Shown: positions 53,533-61,895, numbered from the stretch's first letter. The stretch: 64,000 bases of DNA from Rossellomorea aquimaris (GCF_001877785.1 NZ_MINN01000161.1:1-64000), one strand, 5' to 3'. Numbers and translations: made by a program. The notes: generated by a model not told the origin, from the letters alone.

Positions 53533-54201
53533 GTGAAAAATCCAAAGTTAAAAGCATTTGTATTTGATGCGTACGGCACTCTTTTCGATGTTCACTCAGT
53601 CATTGAGAAATGCAATGAATTGTTTCCGGGCAAAGGTGAGAATATCAGCGGAATCTGGAGGCAGAAGCAGCTTGAATACAGTTTTCTGCGCCAGCTGATG
53701 GGCAGGTATTCGACGTTTCTGGAGATCACAAGGGACGCACTCCGATATGCTTGTAAAGAAGCAGGTGCAAAGTTGACGGAGGATACGGAAAATCAGTTGA
53801 TTAGGGCATACTTGGAGCTTCAGCATTACGATGAAACCGAAGAGGTATTGAAAAAGCTTCAATCTTACAAAACGGCCATCTTCTCTAACGGATCATTCGA
53901 TATGCTGTCACCGCTCGTTGACCAGTCCCCATTCTGCCCTCTCTTGGACGAGGTGCTTTCAGTGGATGACGTGAAACAGTTCAAGCCTACGCCGATGGCT
54001 TATCATCACGTCCTTGACAGGCTCGGTGTCAGAAGGGAAGAAGTCTTGTTCATGTCCTCGAACACATGGGATATCGCCGGGGCGGCGAGCTTCGGTTTTC
54101 ATACCGCCTGGATTAACCGGCAAGGGAAAGAAATGGACGAGCTCGGCGTCAAGCCGGACTATGAATACAGTGATCTGCGCGGGCTGATGGAGCATGTCTG
54201 A
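53533..54201 (+). CDS. HAD-family (S)-2-haloacid dehalogenase type hydrolase
   Basis: About 222 aa. HAD motif I VFDAYGTLFDVHS, motif II FSNGSFDML, motif III KQFKPTPMAYHHVL and motif IV VLFMSSNTWDIAGAASFGFHTAWINR. The pattern SSNTWDIAGA is typical of type II haloacid dehalogenases. The physiological substrate is unknown. It starts with GTG at 53533 behind GGAGGGG; an ATG at 53497 is less well placed. Confidence 0.87.
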   Translation: MKNPKLKAFVFDAYGTLFDVHSVIEKCNELFPGKGENISGIWRQKQLEYSFLRQLMGRYSTFLEITRDALRYACKEAGAKLTEDTENQLIRAYLELQHYDETEEVLKKLQSYKTAIFSNGSFDMLSPLVDQSPFCPLLDEVLSVDDVKQFKPTPMAYHHVLDRLGVRREEVLFMSSNTWDIAGAASFGFHTAWINRQGKEMDELGVKPDYEYSDLRGLMEHV

Positions 54202-54315
54202 TAAGTGAAGGATATCGGCCGGTAGGGCTGGTATCCGCTTTTATGTGGAAGGAAAAAATGTCTTTAGCGGCGAAAGAATCGTATATGACTTTATATAAAA
54301 GGAGATGGACTGAAA

Positions 54316-54645
54316 ATGGTGCCTGAAGATGTTGAAGTGAAAGGAGTCGACGTTGATTCGAAGACGCGGTGCCGCCATTATCATAGTGAACGGGATATCA
54401 TCGCGTTAAAATTCAAATGCTGCAATACGTATTATCCCTGTCACCTCTGTCACGAGGAGGAGGCAGGTCATGAACCGGTTAGATGGACCAGGGATGAGCG
54501 GGATACCAAAGCCGTATTGTGCGGCGGGTGCGGGAATGAATTGACGATCCTGCAGTATATGAACTGCCAGTCGGTATGTCCGCATTGTCAGTCTGCTTTC
54601 AATCCGGGGTGCAGGAATCATTATCATCTTTATTTTGAAGGGTAG
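54316..54645 (+). CDS. CHY zinc-finger protein
   Basis: 109 aa. CRHYHSERDIIALKFKCCNTYYPCHLCHEE with a later CGGCGNEL and CPHCQSAFNPGC make the CHY zinc finger and additional C-x-x-C knuckles, sufficient for three zinc ions. Role unknown. AGGAGATGG lies 12 nt before the ATG. Confidence 0.9.
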   Translation: MVPEDVEVKGVDVDSKTRCRHYHSERDIIALKFKCCNTYYPCHLCHEEEAGHEPVRWTRDERDTKAVLCGGCGNELTILQYMNCQSVCPHCQSAFNPGCRNHYHLYFEG

Positions 54646-54657
54646 GGGAACCTTTTA

Positions 54658-54673
54658 TGTTCCACGTGAAACG
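54658..54673. promoter_or_regulatory. Probable second parS site
   Basis: TGTTCCACGTGAAACG differs from the parS consensus only at the last base. It lies directly before the msrAB ribosome binding site. Confidence 0.75.
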
Positions 54674-54687
54674 AAGGAGGAATAAGC

Positions 54688-55632
54688 ATGACTGAGGAAA
54701 TCGCAACCTTTGCAGGCGGCTGTTTCTGGTGCATGGTCGAGCCGTTCGATGAGCAGGAAGGCATTCTTGGCATCCGGTCCGGTTATACGGGAGGGGAGAC
54801 GGAGAACCCGGCCTATAAAGAGGTGATATCGGGCGATACGGGACATAGAGAAGCGGTACAGATCACTTTCGATCCCGAACTATACCCTTATGAAAAGCTG
54901 CTGGAGCTATTCTGGCAGCAGATAGATCCGACAGATGACGGCGGCCAGTTCAAGGACCGGGGCTCGTCGTATCGGGCGGCGATATACTACCACAATGAAT
55001 CACAAAAAGAGCAGGCGATACAATCGAAGACTGAGCTTTGGGAAAGCGGAAAGTTCAATTCGCCGATCGTGACGGAAATCCTTCCGGCAGGCCCATTCTA
55101 TGAAGCGGAAGAGTATCACCAGGATTTTTATAAGAAAAATGCCTTCCGATATGCTTTGTACAAAAGAGGGTCCGGAAGGGAAGCGTTCAAGAAGGAATAT
55201 TGGCCTGAGGACCGTTCGCATCTGCGCGTATCGCTGAACGATATGCAGTATCATGTCACACAGGAGAACGGGACAGAGCCTCCGTATGAGAATGAATACT
55301 GGGATAACAAAGAAGAGGGGTTATATGTCGATATCGTGAGCGGTGAGCCGCTTTTCACATCGAAGGCCCAATATGACAGCGGATGCGGATGGCCGAGCTT
55401 CACGAAGCCCGTGATGGACGCAAGCGTAAAGGAGCGATATGATCTTTCGCATAAATCGACGCGAGTGGAAGTGAGAAGCCGCGAAGGTGACTCCCATCTC
55501 GGCCATGTCTTCACTGACGGTCCCGGACCCAGAGGGCTGAGGTACTGCATCAATTCTGCAGCGCTCAGGTTCATCCCAAAGGACCGGCTTGAAGCGGAAG
55601 GGTATGGAGATTTTTTGATTTTATTTAAGTAG
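54688..55632 (+). CDS. msrAB: Bifunctional methionine sulfoxide reductase MsrA/MsrB
   Basis: 314 aa fusion. The MsrA half has the catalytic Cys in [14 protein letters not shown] and the motif [16 protein letters not shown]. The MsrB half starts near residue 180 ([17 protein letters not shown]) and has SGCGWPSF and the catalytic Cys in [11 protein letters not shown]. It repairs both epimers of methionine sulfoxide. AAGGAGGAA precedes the ATG; parS lies immediately upstream. Confidence 0.95.
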   Translation: MTEEIATFAGGCFWCMVEPFDEQEGILGIRSGYTGGETENPAYKEVISGDTGHREAVQITFDPELYPYEKLLELFWQQIDPTDDGGQFKDRGSSYRAAIYYHNESQKEQAIQSKTELWESGKFNSPIVTEILPAGPFYEAEEYHQDFYKKNAFRYALYKRGSGREAFKKEYWPEDRSHLRVSLNDMQYHVTQENGTEPPYENEYWDNKEEGLYVDIVSGEPLFTSKAQYDSGCGWPSFTKPVMDASVKERYDLSHKSTRVEVRSREGDSHLGHVFTDGPGPRGLRYCINSAALRFIPKDRLEAEGYGDFLILFK

Positions 55633-55802
55633 GCTGTTTTCTAATAGATTGTTGCTTTTCGTCAATTGGCTAGTAGACTGAATGCTGCTTGTGGACGTGC
55701 TCTTTTCGAATTTGAGTTTAAACCATAGGTGGACGGGCATCAGAAAATACCCAAGTTCCGGAATTTTCTTGTGTGTAAAACAACAAAGTATGCGAAAAGA
55801 GC
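55631..55802 (-). mobile_element. MITE-like dispersed element, copy 3 (full length)
   Basis: The reverse complement aligns end to end with 14346-14523. It is flanked by TTTAAGT on both sides (55624-55630 and 55803-55809), a likely 7-bp target-site duplication. One mismatch is seen in the internal hairpin. It starts inside the stop region of msrAB. Confidence 0.72.
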
Positions 55803-55811
55803 TTTTAAGTG

Positions 55812-55845
55812 AAAAACGTGTACAGGGCATGAGCCCGTACACGTC
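55812..55845 (-). terminator. Terminator after dinB-family gene
   Basis: ACGTGTAC pairs with GTACACGT around a GC-rich inner stem, then TTTTT on the minus strand. Confidence 0.85.
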
Positions 55846-55849
55846 CGTA

Positions 55850-56371
55850 TCATTTCGCTTTTTCTTCTGCCTTTGCAAACAGATCCTCGACTCCCTGCAC
55901 CCGTTTGAGGGTCGTGATACTCCCCTGATGGAGCCCTTCATGCCAATTAACGAATGCAAATACGTCCGCCAATGTGGTCAACGTGACTGAGCCGAGGTTG
56001 AACGGCTTTTCCGCCTCTTGATCCAGGCGGCCGCTGAACACTTCCTTCAAACGCTTCGGCTGTTCTTCAAGAAGGCCGCGGAGCTCGCACAGCGAAGGAG
56101 GAGTGAGGTTTTCTTCCTTCCACGTATCTGGGCTCGTATGAAAGCCGAATAGCTTGTCATAATGTGCCGGAATCGCTTTTTTGTCCTGGTTACCTAAAAA
56201 AGAAAAAAGTAGATTTTCATGTGACAAAAGGATATGGCCGAGGTTCCAGCGGATTGAATTCCTGAACCCTTGCGGCATCACATCTGCCTGCTCTTCTGTC
56301 GTTGCATCTAAAAATGCCAGGGTCCGAAGGCGGATAAAGTCCAATTGCTTGAACAGTACGTTTTCATTCAT
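55850..56371 (-). CDS. DinB-family protein
   Basis: 173 aa four-helix-bundle protein. The conserved histidines for a metal site are visible: IRWNLGHILLSHENL near residue 45 and FVNWHEGLHQGSITTLKR near 140. Family members include bacillithiol transferase-like and stress proteins; no specific role can be given. GGAGGG precedes the ATG at 56371. Confidence 0.9.
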   Translation of the reverse strand: MNENVLFKQLDFIRLRTLAFLDATTEEQADVMPQGFRNSIRWNLGHILLSHENLLFSFLGNQDKKAIPAHYDKLFGFHTSPDTWKEENLTPPSLCELRGLLEEQPKRLKEVFSGRLDQEAEKPFNLGSVTLTTLADVFAFVNWHEGLHQGSITTLKRVQGVEDLFAKAEEKAK

Positions 56372-56444
56372 CTTGATTCCCTCCCGAGTGTTTCATTCAT
56401 AGTCTATATTTCGGGAAAGAAGCAGAAAATCCCTTTCTTCTACA

Positions 56445-56477
56445 TAAAAAAGCCCCCTCGAATCGGATTCAAGGGGT
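56445..56477 (-). terminator. Terminator after the small basic gene
   Basis: CCCCTTGAATC pairs with GATTCGAGGGG, followed by six T on the minus strand. Confidence 0.85.
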
Positions 56478-56489
56478 GCCTGGCGTTGA

Positions 56490-56624
56490 TTAGTCTTGTG
56501 GACGGTTCTTTTCGGCTTTTGCCCGTCCTGTTGTGAACTCCACCATTTCGGAGCTCGTGCGATTTCCTCTTTTAGCATTGGTATTTGCCTGTGCATTGCG
56601 GTTTCCCTGCTTTGTGCGGCCCAT
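56490..56624 (-). CDS. Small basic, Asn/Gln/Arg-rich protein (44 aa)
   Basis: Begins MGRTKQGNRNAQANTNAKRG, ends in GRAKAEKNRPQD. The start is the ATG at 56624 with AGGAGGG upstream; a longer frame to 56714 lacks a ribosome binding site. Composition is like minor small acid-soluble spore proteins, but I cannot name the family. Confidence 0.65.
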   Translation of the reverse strand: MGRTKQGNRNAQANTNAKRGNRTSSEMVEFTTGRAKAEKNRPQD

Positions 56625-56767
56625 ACGATTCCCTCCTAAAAAGTACTCTTGCCTTATTAGTGTGGGAAATGAGGCATGGAAATATTCCTTCAACTTGCTG
56701 CTGTGCGCCGTCAAAAACTGACAACTTTCGTTTTCTTCCGTGATATTTCCCGGGCTATATTTCGACG

Positions 56768-58312
56768 TTATCCGAGCTGATCATCGACCCTCGTCAGCGG
56801 TTCCTTTGCCGGTCCTTCCACCACTGTGCCATCCACTGCAAACCTCGATCCGTGGCAAGGGCAGTCCCATGTATGGTCACCGTGGTTCCATGAACACTCG
56901 CATCCCATATGGGTGCAGGTTGTATCGACTACGAAGAGTTTCCCCTTTTCGTCCCTGTATCCGCCGCATCTTCTGCCATTCACCAGGACAATGGCACCTT
57001 CGCCATTTTCGATTTCGTCCGCTTTCTTTGTAGGAATATCCAATTTCCCTTTTACCAGCTGGCCGGCTACATTGGCATTTTCCTTTAAGAATCGTTTGAT
57101 GCCCGGGTCGGCTTTAAATCTGGACGGCTTGAAGAGGTCGCTGTATAGATTGTGGTTTCCGAGAATGTGATCGGAAAGGATCTGTCCGGCAAGTGTGCCG
57201 AGTGTCATCCCCCATTTACGGAAACCGGTGGCGACGAGGATGGCCGGATGTTTCTTTGTCAATGGACCGATATACGGGACTTTATCAAGTGAGATGAGAT
57301 CCTGTGCTGACCACTTGTATTTAACATCCTGTATTCCAAAGACTGTATTTCCGAATTCCTCAAGCGCCTCGTAGTGCTTCAGCGTATCTTGTCCCTGTCC
57401 TGTCTTGTGGTTGTCGCCGCCGATCAGGACGAGCTTCTCTCCGTTTGTGTCTTCCGTATAGCGCAGGGACCGCGTCGGGTCCTCTGCACTGAGATACATG
57501 CCGCCTGGAAAATCCTTCGTGGTCTTCGCCGCGATTGTATAGGAGCGGTCGGGCTTTAGCCGGGCAAAATAGGCGCCCATCCCATCATAGAAAGGGAAGT
57601 GGGTGGCAATGACCACATATTCACTGTCGATGTGATACCCTTCCTCCGTCACCACCTGGGTACTTTCTCCTTCATTGATGGTCTTGGCTGCGGTCTCTTC
57701 AAAAATTTGCCCGCCGTTTTCGACGATGCTGTCAACGAGGGCCTTGTGATATTTTACAGGGTGAAACTGTGCCTGTTCCTTCATGATGACAGCATTTTTA
57801 ATCGGGAGATCGATTGGAAGCTTCTCCATCAGTTCGCTTTCGATGCCGAGGGTCAGGTAGGCTTCAAATTCCTTCTCCACCTTTTTCTTGTATTCATCGG
57901 TGGTGGAGTAAACGTACGCATCCTGCTTGGAATAATCGCACTCAATGCTTTCATTTTTGATTGTTTCTTCCATGAAAGAAAGAGCCTTCATATTTCCTTC
58001 GTAGTATTTCTTAGTGAATCCCTCACCGAAATGATTGATGAGTTCATCATAAATCAATCCATGCTGGGCGGTGATTTTTGCGGTTGTGTGGCCGGTGGTG
58101 CCATTGACCAGACGGCCCGCATCGATCAGAGTCACTTTTTTACCGCTTTTTGCGAGGAGATAGGCGGTGGTGATCCCCGCGATTCCTCCGCCGACTACGG
58201 CTACATCTGTTTTAATATTCTGACCGAGCTTCGGAAACACAGGAAGCTGGACGGATTCACGCCAAAATGGTTCGGGCTGCTGGTTGAATGTATGATTGTT
58301 TTGAGTGTCCAT
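56768..58312 (-). CDS. FAD-dependent oxidoreductase with C-terminal Rieske domain
   Basis: 514 aa. The N-terminal DAO fold (DVAVVGGGIAGITTAYLLA, near residue 37) is followed by a Rieske [2Fe-2S] domain near 430-505, with CTHMGC and CPCHGSRF. It corresponds to B. subtilis YhfW. Likely a soluble electron-transfer dehydrogenase of unknown substrate. AAAAGGAG precedes the ATG at 58312. Confidence 0.9.
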   Translation of the reverse strand: MDTQNNHTFNQQPEPFWRESVQLPVFPKLGQNIKTDVAVVGGGIAGITTAYLLAKSGKKVTLIDAGRLVNGTTGHTTAKITAQHGLIYDELINHFGEGFTKKYYEGNMKALSFMEETIKNESIECDYSKQDAYVYSTTDEYKKKVEKEFEAYLTLGIESELMEKLPIDLPIKNAVIMKEQAQFHPVKYHKALVDSIVENGGQIFEETAAKTINEGESTQVVTEEGYHIDSEYVVIATHFPFYDGMGAYFARLKPDRSYTIAAKTTKDFPGGMYLSAEDPTRSLRYTEDTNGEKLVLIGGDNHKTGQGQDTLKHYEALEEFGNTVFGIQDVKYKWSAQDLISLDKVPYIGPLTKKHPAILVATGFRKWGMTLGTLAGQILSDHILGNHNLYSDLFKPSRFKADPGIKRFLKENANVAGQLVKGKLDIPTKKADEIENGEGAIVLVNGRRCGGYRDEKGKLFVVDTTCTHMGCECSWNHGDHTWDCPCHGSRFAVDGTVVEGPAKEPLTRVDDQLG

Positions 58313-58393
58313 GAATTTGCTCCTTTTCGGTTATTTTCTCTACACATTTTTCCCTATTACCGGAAGAATAAGCAGGTTTTTGGAAAAGAAAAC

Positions 58394-58428
58394 AAAAAGA
58401 GATTAACCCCTAGTAAGAGTTAATCTCA
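58394..58428 (-). terminator. Terminator behind the folD fragment
   Basis: GAGATTAAC pairs with GTTAATCTC, followed by five T on the minus strand. It is the counterpart of the folD terminator at 61896-61928. Confidence 0.8.
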
Positions 58429-58436
58429 GGACATGT

Positions 58437-58722
58437 AGATAATTTATAAAGATTTTTATAATAGCTTTGCCGATTTTTCTGCAGAATCGACGGTTTGTTC
58501 CAGAAGCATGGAGATCGTGACAGGTCCGACTCCGCCAGGAACCGGCGTGATAACTCCTGCTTTCTTGTAACAGGAATCATAATCAACGTCTCCGATATTT
58601 CCCTCATTGTAGCCGGCATTGAGGATGACCGCGCTTTCCTTCACCCCATCACCCTTGATGAAGCTCGGTTTTCCTGCGGCCGCTACGACTATATCGGCCT
58701 GCGATACGATCTCAGCAAGGTT
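58437..58722 (-). pseudogene. folD: 3' fragment of a second folD
   Basis: The minus strand encodes KESAVILNAGYNEGNIGDVD, then ITPVPGGVGPVTISMLLEQT, matching the C-terminus of intact folD at 61943-62230. Similarity ends abruptly at GCAAGGTT (58722), and the catalytic N-terminal half is missing. A stop (TAA for AAA) cuts the tail short. Divergence from the intact copy is clear (many substitutions). Confidence 0.9.
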
Positions 58723-58833
58723 AGCATTTTGACGCGGGGCAGTCAGTGGTGCTCGGCTGAATCCGGCGCATTCAATTCATTATTAGCCGCATCAGTCTGC
58801 CAGACCAAATACCTCCTCTAAAAGACCGCAGAC

Positions 58834-58864
58834 AAAAAGCGCACTGCCTAAAAGTGCGCTTTTC
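58834..58864 (-). terminator. Terminator after the NADH oxidase gene
   Basis: AAAGCGCACT pairs with AGTGCGCTTT, T-run on the minus strand. Confidence 0.85.
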
Positions 58865-58899
58865 AGCGTATTGACTCATCAACGCTGACTCAGTTCCAA

Positions 58900-60249
58900 T
58901 CAAACCAATGCCGGCTTGCGTGTCTCAGCTGCTGCCAGTCCTGCTTTATTCAGAAAGTTCCACGGCTGATTGAAGTGGGGCTGGAAGAAGAAGTCGACAA
59001 AGCCGAGTTCATCTATCGTCATGCCAGTCTGAATGCAGACGCTGAGTGTATTAATTGATTGGGTGACATCCGCTTTTGACAGTACCTGCGCGCCAATGAT
59101 TTTACGGCTTTCAGGCAGATAGCTGACTTTTAACAGCACATTTTCCGCTGTCGGCATAAATTCAGGACGGTGCTTTTCAGAGATTGTGACGTTTTTCACA
59201 TGAATGTCCATCGCTCTTGCACTCGTTTCAGTTAAGCCCGTTGATGCCATGTTCAGGTCATAAATGTGCAGACCTGATGTTCCCTGTGTACCAACGTTTT
59301 TCATGACCGGTTCAATCAGGTTGCGTGCAACGAGTGTACCCATCCTGACTGCATTTGTTGCAAGAGGGATATAGGAAGCCTGACCTGTCGGATTGTACTT
59401 CACTGCACAGCAGTCACCGGCTGCAAGGATGTCAGGGTCGCTTGTGCGCATATAATCATCAACTGTAATTGCCCCGTTTGGCAGCATGTCTACTTTTCCT
59501 TTTAAGAGCTCTGTGTTCGGGCGGAAGCCGACACACATAATCACAATGTCAGTCTCAACGCGTCCTTTATTCGTTACAACAGCTTCAACAGACGTTTCAC
59601 CTTCAAAACGAGTAACAGTTTCGCCGAGTCGCAGTTCAACGCCGCGGTCAATGAATGCTTGCTCTACCTGATCGGTAAATTCCTGATCAAGATATTTATT
59701 CAGAATACGGTCCACACCGTCAATCAGCGTTACTTTTTTGCCTGCCTGCTGGAATGCTTCTACAAGCTCAACGCCAATATAACCTGCGCCGACAATCGTG
59801 ACATGCTTAGCGTCGCGTGATTTTTCGATGATTGTATTTGCCTGATTGAAGTTCTTTGCTAACAGGACGTTATCCAGCTTAATACCGTCGATTGGCGGGA
59901 TGGTTGGCCATGAACCGGTTGCCATGACGAGCTTATCGTAGCTGTCATTCACTTCTTCACCAGTGACCAGATTCAACGCTTTGATCTGCTTGCGCGCAGT
60001 ATCAATTTCCTGGACGGCGTGCTGCATCTTCATTGTAATGCCGAGATTTCTCAGCTGCTCAGGTGAGCTGTAGAAAAGTCCCTGAGGATCTTCAACTACA
60101 CCGCCGACATATAATGCTAAGCCACATGAAAGAAAGGACACATTATCATTTTTCTCATAGACTGTAATATCTGCTTCAGGATACATACTTGCCATATTTG
60201 TAACAGCTGCTGTTCCAGCGTGAGTACTTCCGATTACTGCGATTTTCAT
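58900..60249 (-). CDS. nox: NADH oxidase / CoA-disulfide reductase family flavoenzyme
   Basis: 449 aa. The N-terminal FAD fold MKIAVIGSTHAGTAAVTN, redox-active single Cys in SFLSCGLALYVGG (about residue 42), a second dinucleotide fold HVTIVGAGYIGVELVEAF and FAD end ILAAGDCCAVKY. This is the water-forming Nox/CoA-disulfide reductase family, typical of lactic acid bacteria. It would regenerate NAD from NADH with oxygen. The start is the ATG at 60249 after AGGAGG. Rex-type operators lie upstream, which agrees with NADH control. Confidence 0.88.
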   Translation of the reverse strand: MKIAVIGSTHAGTAAVTNMASMYPEADITVYEKNDNVSFLSCGLALYVGGVVEDPQGLFYSSPEQLRNLGITMKMQHAVQEIDTARKQIKALNLVTGEEVNDSYDKLVMATGSWPTIPPIDGIKLDNVLLAKNFNQANTIIEKSRDAKHVTIVGAGYIGVELVEAFQQAGKKVTLIDGVDRILNKYLDQEFTDQVEQAFIDRGVELRLGETVTRFEGETSVEAVVTNKGRVETDIVIMCVGFRPNTELLKGKVDMLPNGAITVDDYMRTSDPDILAAGDCCAVKYNPTGQASYIPLATNAVRMGTLVARNLIEPVMKNVGTQGTSGLHIYDLNMASTGLTETSARAMDIHVKNVTISEKHRPEFMPTAENVLLKVSYLPESRKIIGAQVLSKADVTQSINTLSVCIQTGMTIDELGFVDFFFQPHFNQPWNFLNKAGLAAAETRKPALV

Positions 60250-60273
60250 GGGGAAATTCCTCCTAAGTTTCAA

Positions 60274-60291
60274 TTGTGAAATGTTTCACAA
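60274..60291. promoter_or_regulatory. Rex operator, perfect
   Basis: TTGTGAAATGTTTCACAA: perfect 7-bp arms TTGTGAA/TTCACAA as in the Rex redox-repressor consensus. It lies just downstream of the -10 box, between promoter and nox start. Confidence 0.85.
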
Positions 60292-60306
60292 TTACTATTT
60301 GACTTA

Positions 60307-60335
60307 AGTATACGACGCTTTGGAATGGAATTCAA
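60307..60335 (-). promoter_or_regulatory. Sigma-A promoter of nox
   Basis: Read on the minus strand: TTGAAT (60335-60330), 17-bp spacer, TATACT (60312-60307). The two Rex-type sites lie on either side. Confidence 0.75.
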
Positions 60336-60340
60336 GTATT

Positions 60341-60358
60341 TTGTTCAGTATTTCACAA
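60341..60358. promoter_or_regulatory. Second, degenerate Rex-like site
   Basis: TTGTTCAGTATTTCACAA: one perfect arm and one with two mismatches. It is just upstream of the -35 box. Confidence 0.55.
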
Positions 60359-60703
60359 ACTACTATATTTTTATCCGGCCACCATAAATAAGGGGCCGGG
60401 ATGCTTATAAATCCTTCAGCTAATTCTTCAACTGTATAAGCCATTCTGCTTCCCGGAAGGACGTTTTCTGATGAGATCACCACAAATTGTTCATTCTTTA
60501 CACTTTCTAATTGAGAGAGTGCAGGGTCGCTTTCACATTGATGTGGGGGGATTTTTCTATCCCACCATAGGCATTCGGTGATGAAAATATGATTCAGCAG
60601 CTGGCTGTTAAAGCAATCGTCGGGGCAGCAAACAATCAGCTTTTAACTAAATGCACCACCTTCGCTGAATAGTATGGATATACCTGTGTCTAAAACCACG
60701 AAT

Positions 60704-60731
60704 AACCCCCGGCTGGCCGCTCAGCCGGGGG
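60704..60731. terminator. GC-rich hairpin after the SMR pair
   Basis: CCCCCGGCTG pairs perfectly with CAGCCGGGGG around six bases; a weak TTATT tail is present on the minus strand. Likely terminator of the ykkCD-type pair. Confidence 0.65.
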
Positions 60732-60754
60732 ATGAGTAATTGATGCGGTCACCC

Positions 60755-60818
60755 GGGACGGAGTAAGCCGGTTCACTTATAGAATCAGTACAAAAATGAA
60801 TCACTGAACCTCCGTCCC
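60755..60818. repeat. GGGACGGAG inverted element, copy A
   Basis: GGGACGGAG (60755-60763) and CTCCGTCCC (60810-60818) enclose about 46 bp. A second element of the same kind is at 61713-61765, so the exporter genes and their riboswitch are bracketed. Confidence 0.65.
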
Positions 60819-60834
60819 CGCTGCGCCGCCTCAC

Positions 60835-61152
60835 TTAACCCGTCACTACCCGAAGCCCGATAACCGCCACTACAATCAGCGTTAAAAAGAAAATACGCTT
60901 GCGGTCTGCGGGGTCTCCATAAAATACCATACCTACGACAACGCCGCCGATTGTACCCATACCGGTCCAGACGGCGTAGGCCACGCCAAGCGGAATGCTG
61001 GTCATGGCGAATGAGAGGAGGTTCAGACTCGCTATAAAGCCGCCGATCAGAAAGATAAATCCGCTAATTTTTTTACCTGTTGCGATCCGCTGCATGCCGT
61101 TTACTCCAAGCACCTCACAAAATCCCGCTATGATTAATGCAATCCAGCTCAT
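60835..61152 (-). CDS. ykkD: SMR-family guanidinium exporter subunit (YkkD-like)
   Basis: 105 aa, four membrane helices. IALIIAGFCEVLGVNGMQRI holds the central Glu; IPLGVAYAVWTGMGTIGGVVVGMVFY is the conserved third helix. It is the second subunit of a heterodimeric small multidrug resistance pump. Because a guanidine-I riboswitch precedes the operon, guanidinium export is the likely job. It overlaps ykkC by 4 bp. Confidence 0.9.
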   Translation of the reverse strand: MSWIALIIAGFCEVLGVNGMQRIATGKKISGFIFLIGGFIASLNLLSFAMTSIPLGVAYAVWTGMGTIGGVVVGMVFYGDPADRKRIFFLTLIVVAVIGLRVVTG

Positions 61153-61481
61153 TCCTGCGCCTCCTTCCCGTCAGCATCCGTGACAAATTTCAGGCCGATT
61201 ACGCCTGTAAGCAGCATGACGACAAAGAACACCACACCTGCATTGATGCCAGCCTCAAAGAAGATCATATCCACGATCACAGTACCCAATGTGCCAAGCC
61301 CAACAAAGACTGCGTAGACGGTTGCTGTCGGCAGGCGTGTTGAAGCCATCAGCAGTCCTGTGAAGCTCACGAGAATCGCTGCGATTGTCAGCGTCCACGT
61401 CAATCCGTCATGCGCATATTTCAAGCCGGTCGCCCAGCCGATTTCAAACAGTGCCGCAACCGCTGTGACAAACCACCACAT
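61149..61481 (-). CDS. ykkC: SMR-family guanidinium exporter subunit (YkkC-like)
   Basis: 110 aa, four membrane helices: FVTAVAALFEIGWATGLKYA with the essential Glu, then LPTATVYAVFVGLGTLGTVIVDM. It corresponds to YkkC of B. subtilis. AAAAGGAG precedes the ATG at 61481. First gene behind the guanidine-I riboswitch at 61505-61670. Confidence 0.92.
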   Translation of the reverse strand: MWWFVTAVAALFEIGWATGLKYAHDGLTWTLTIAAILVSFTGLLMASTRLPTATVYAVFVGLGTLGTVIVDMIFFEAGINAGVVFFVVMLLTGVIGLKFVTDADGKEAQE

Positions 61482-61504
61482 AAAAATCGCTCCTTTTCTA
61501 TTGA

Positions 61505-61670
61505 AAAATAAAAAACCCGGGAGATATCACTGTTAAAGTGGTATCTCCCGGGCTTTTCTCCCTCCGTGTACAAAGATCGCTCTTTGCGCTTTCTCTCGGA
61601 CCAGACCCGTTATGGCGGAACCCTAGAAAGTCTTTTGATGTCTATGGAGTTTTCGGTACCTATCTTAGTA
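61505..61670 (-). ncRNA. Guanidine-I (ykkC) riboswitch with terminator
   Basis: On the minus strand one sees CTAGGGTTCCG, then GGTCTGGTCCGAGAGAAA, then ACACGGAGGGA and AAAAGCCCGGGAGA, the conserved blocks of the ykkC aptamer. The last block pairs as terminator: CCCGGGAGATACCAC with GTGATATCTCCCGGG, followed by T-run. Guanidine binding should open transcription of the exporter genes. Confidence 0.93.
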
Positions 61671-61712
61671 CGGGTGGAGCGGGAAGTCAAGTGAGGCGGG
61701 TTGTGAATAGTA

Positions 61713-61765
61713 GGGACGGAGGTTGAAATGCCATCGCCATCTCATGACACTTTCACCTCCGTCCC
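61713..61765. repeat. GGGACGGAG inverted element, copy B
   Basis: GGGACGGAG (61713-61721) and CTCCGTCCC (61757-61765), with GTTGAAA/TTTCAC extending the stem. Partner of 60755-60818. Confidence 0.65.
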
Positions 61766-61785
61766 CACCATGCAATCCCAGCGAG

Positions 61786-61890
61786 TTTTGATGTGCTTTT
61801 CGTTCAAGTTATGCAGTTCCGATGGGATCATTCCTGCATCCTCTGAAGTGACCACTTTTGGTGGTTCGCTTTTACATTCAACAGTTTTAA
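61786..61890 (-). pseudogene. Scar of a phospholipase D-type gene
   Basis: TTTTGATGTGCTTTTCGTTC at the left matches 52214-52262 of the PLD gene, and GGTGGTTCGCTTTTACATTC at the right matches 52715-52745. The order is kept, but about 420 bp between them are missing. It is thus a deletion derivative of a second PLD-like gene. Confidence 0.8.
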
Positions 61891-61895
61891 ACACA

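Larger units (their letters stand above)
60304..60634 (-). other. Orphan open frame without a start, overlapping the nox promoter
   Basis: About 110 codons open between two stops on the minus strand. The translation looks protein-like (FNSQLLNHIFITECLWWDR, later SRMAYTVEELAEGF and ISIPAPYLWWPDKNIVV), but only an internal ATG near residue 68 exists. It may be the tail of a truncated gene. Not recognised. Confidence 0.35.
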
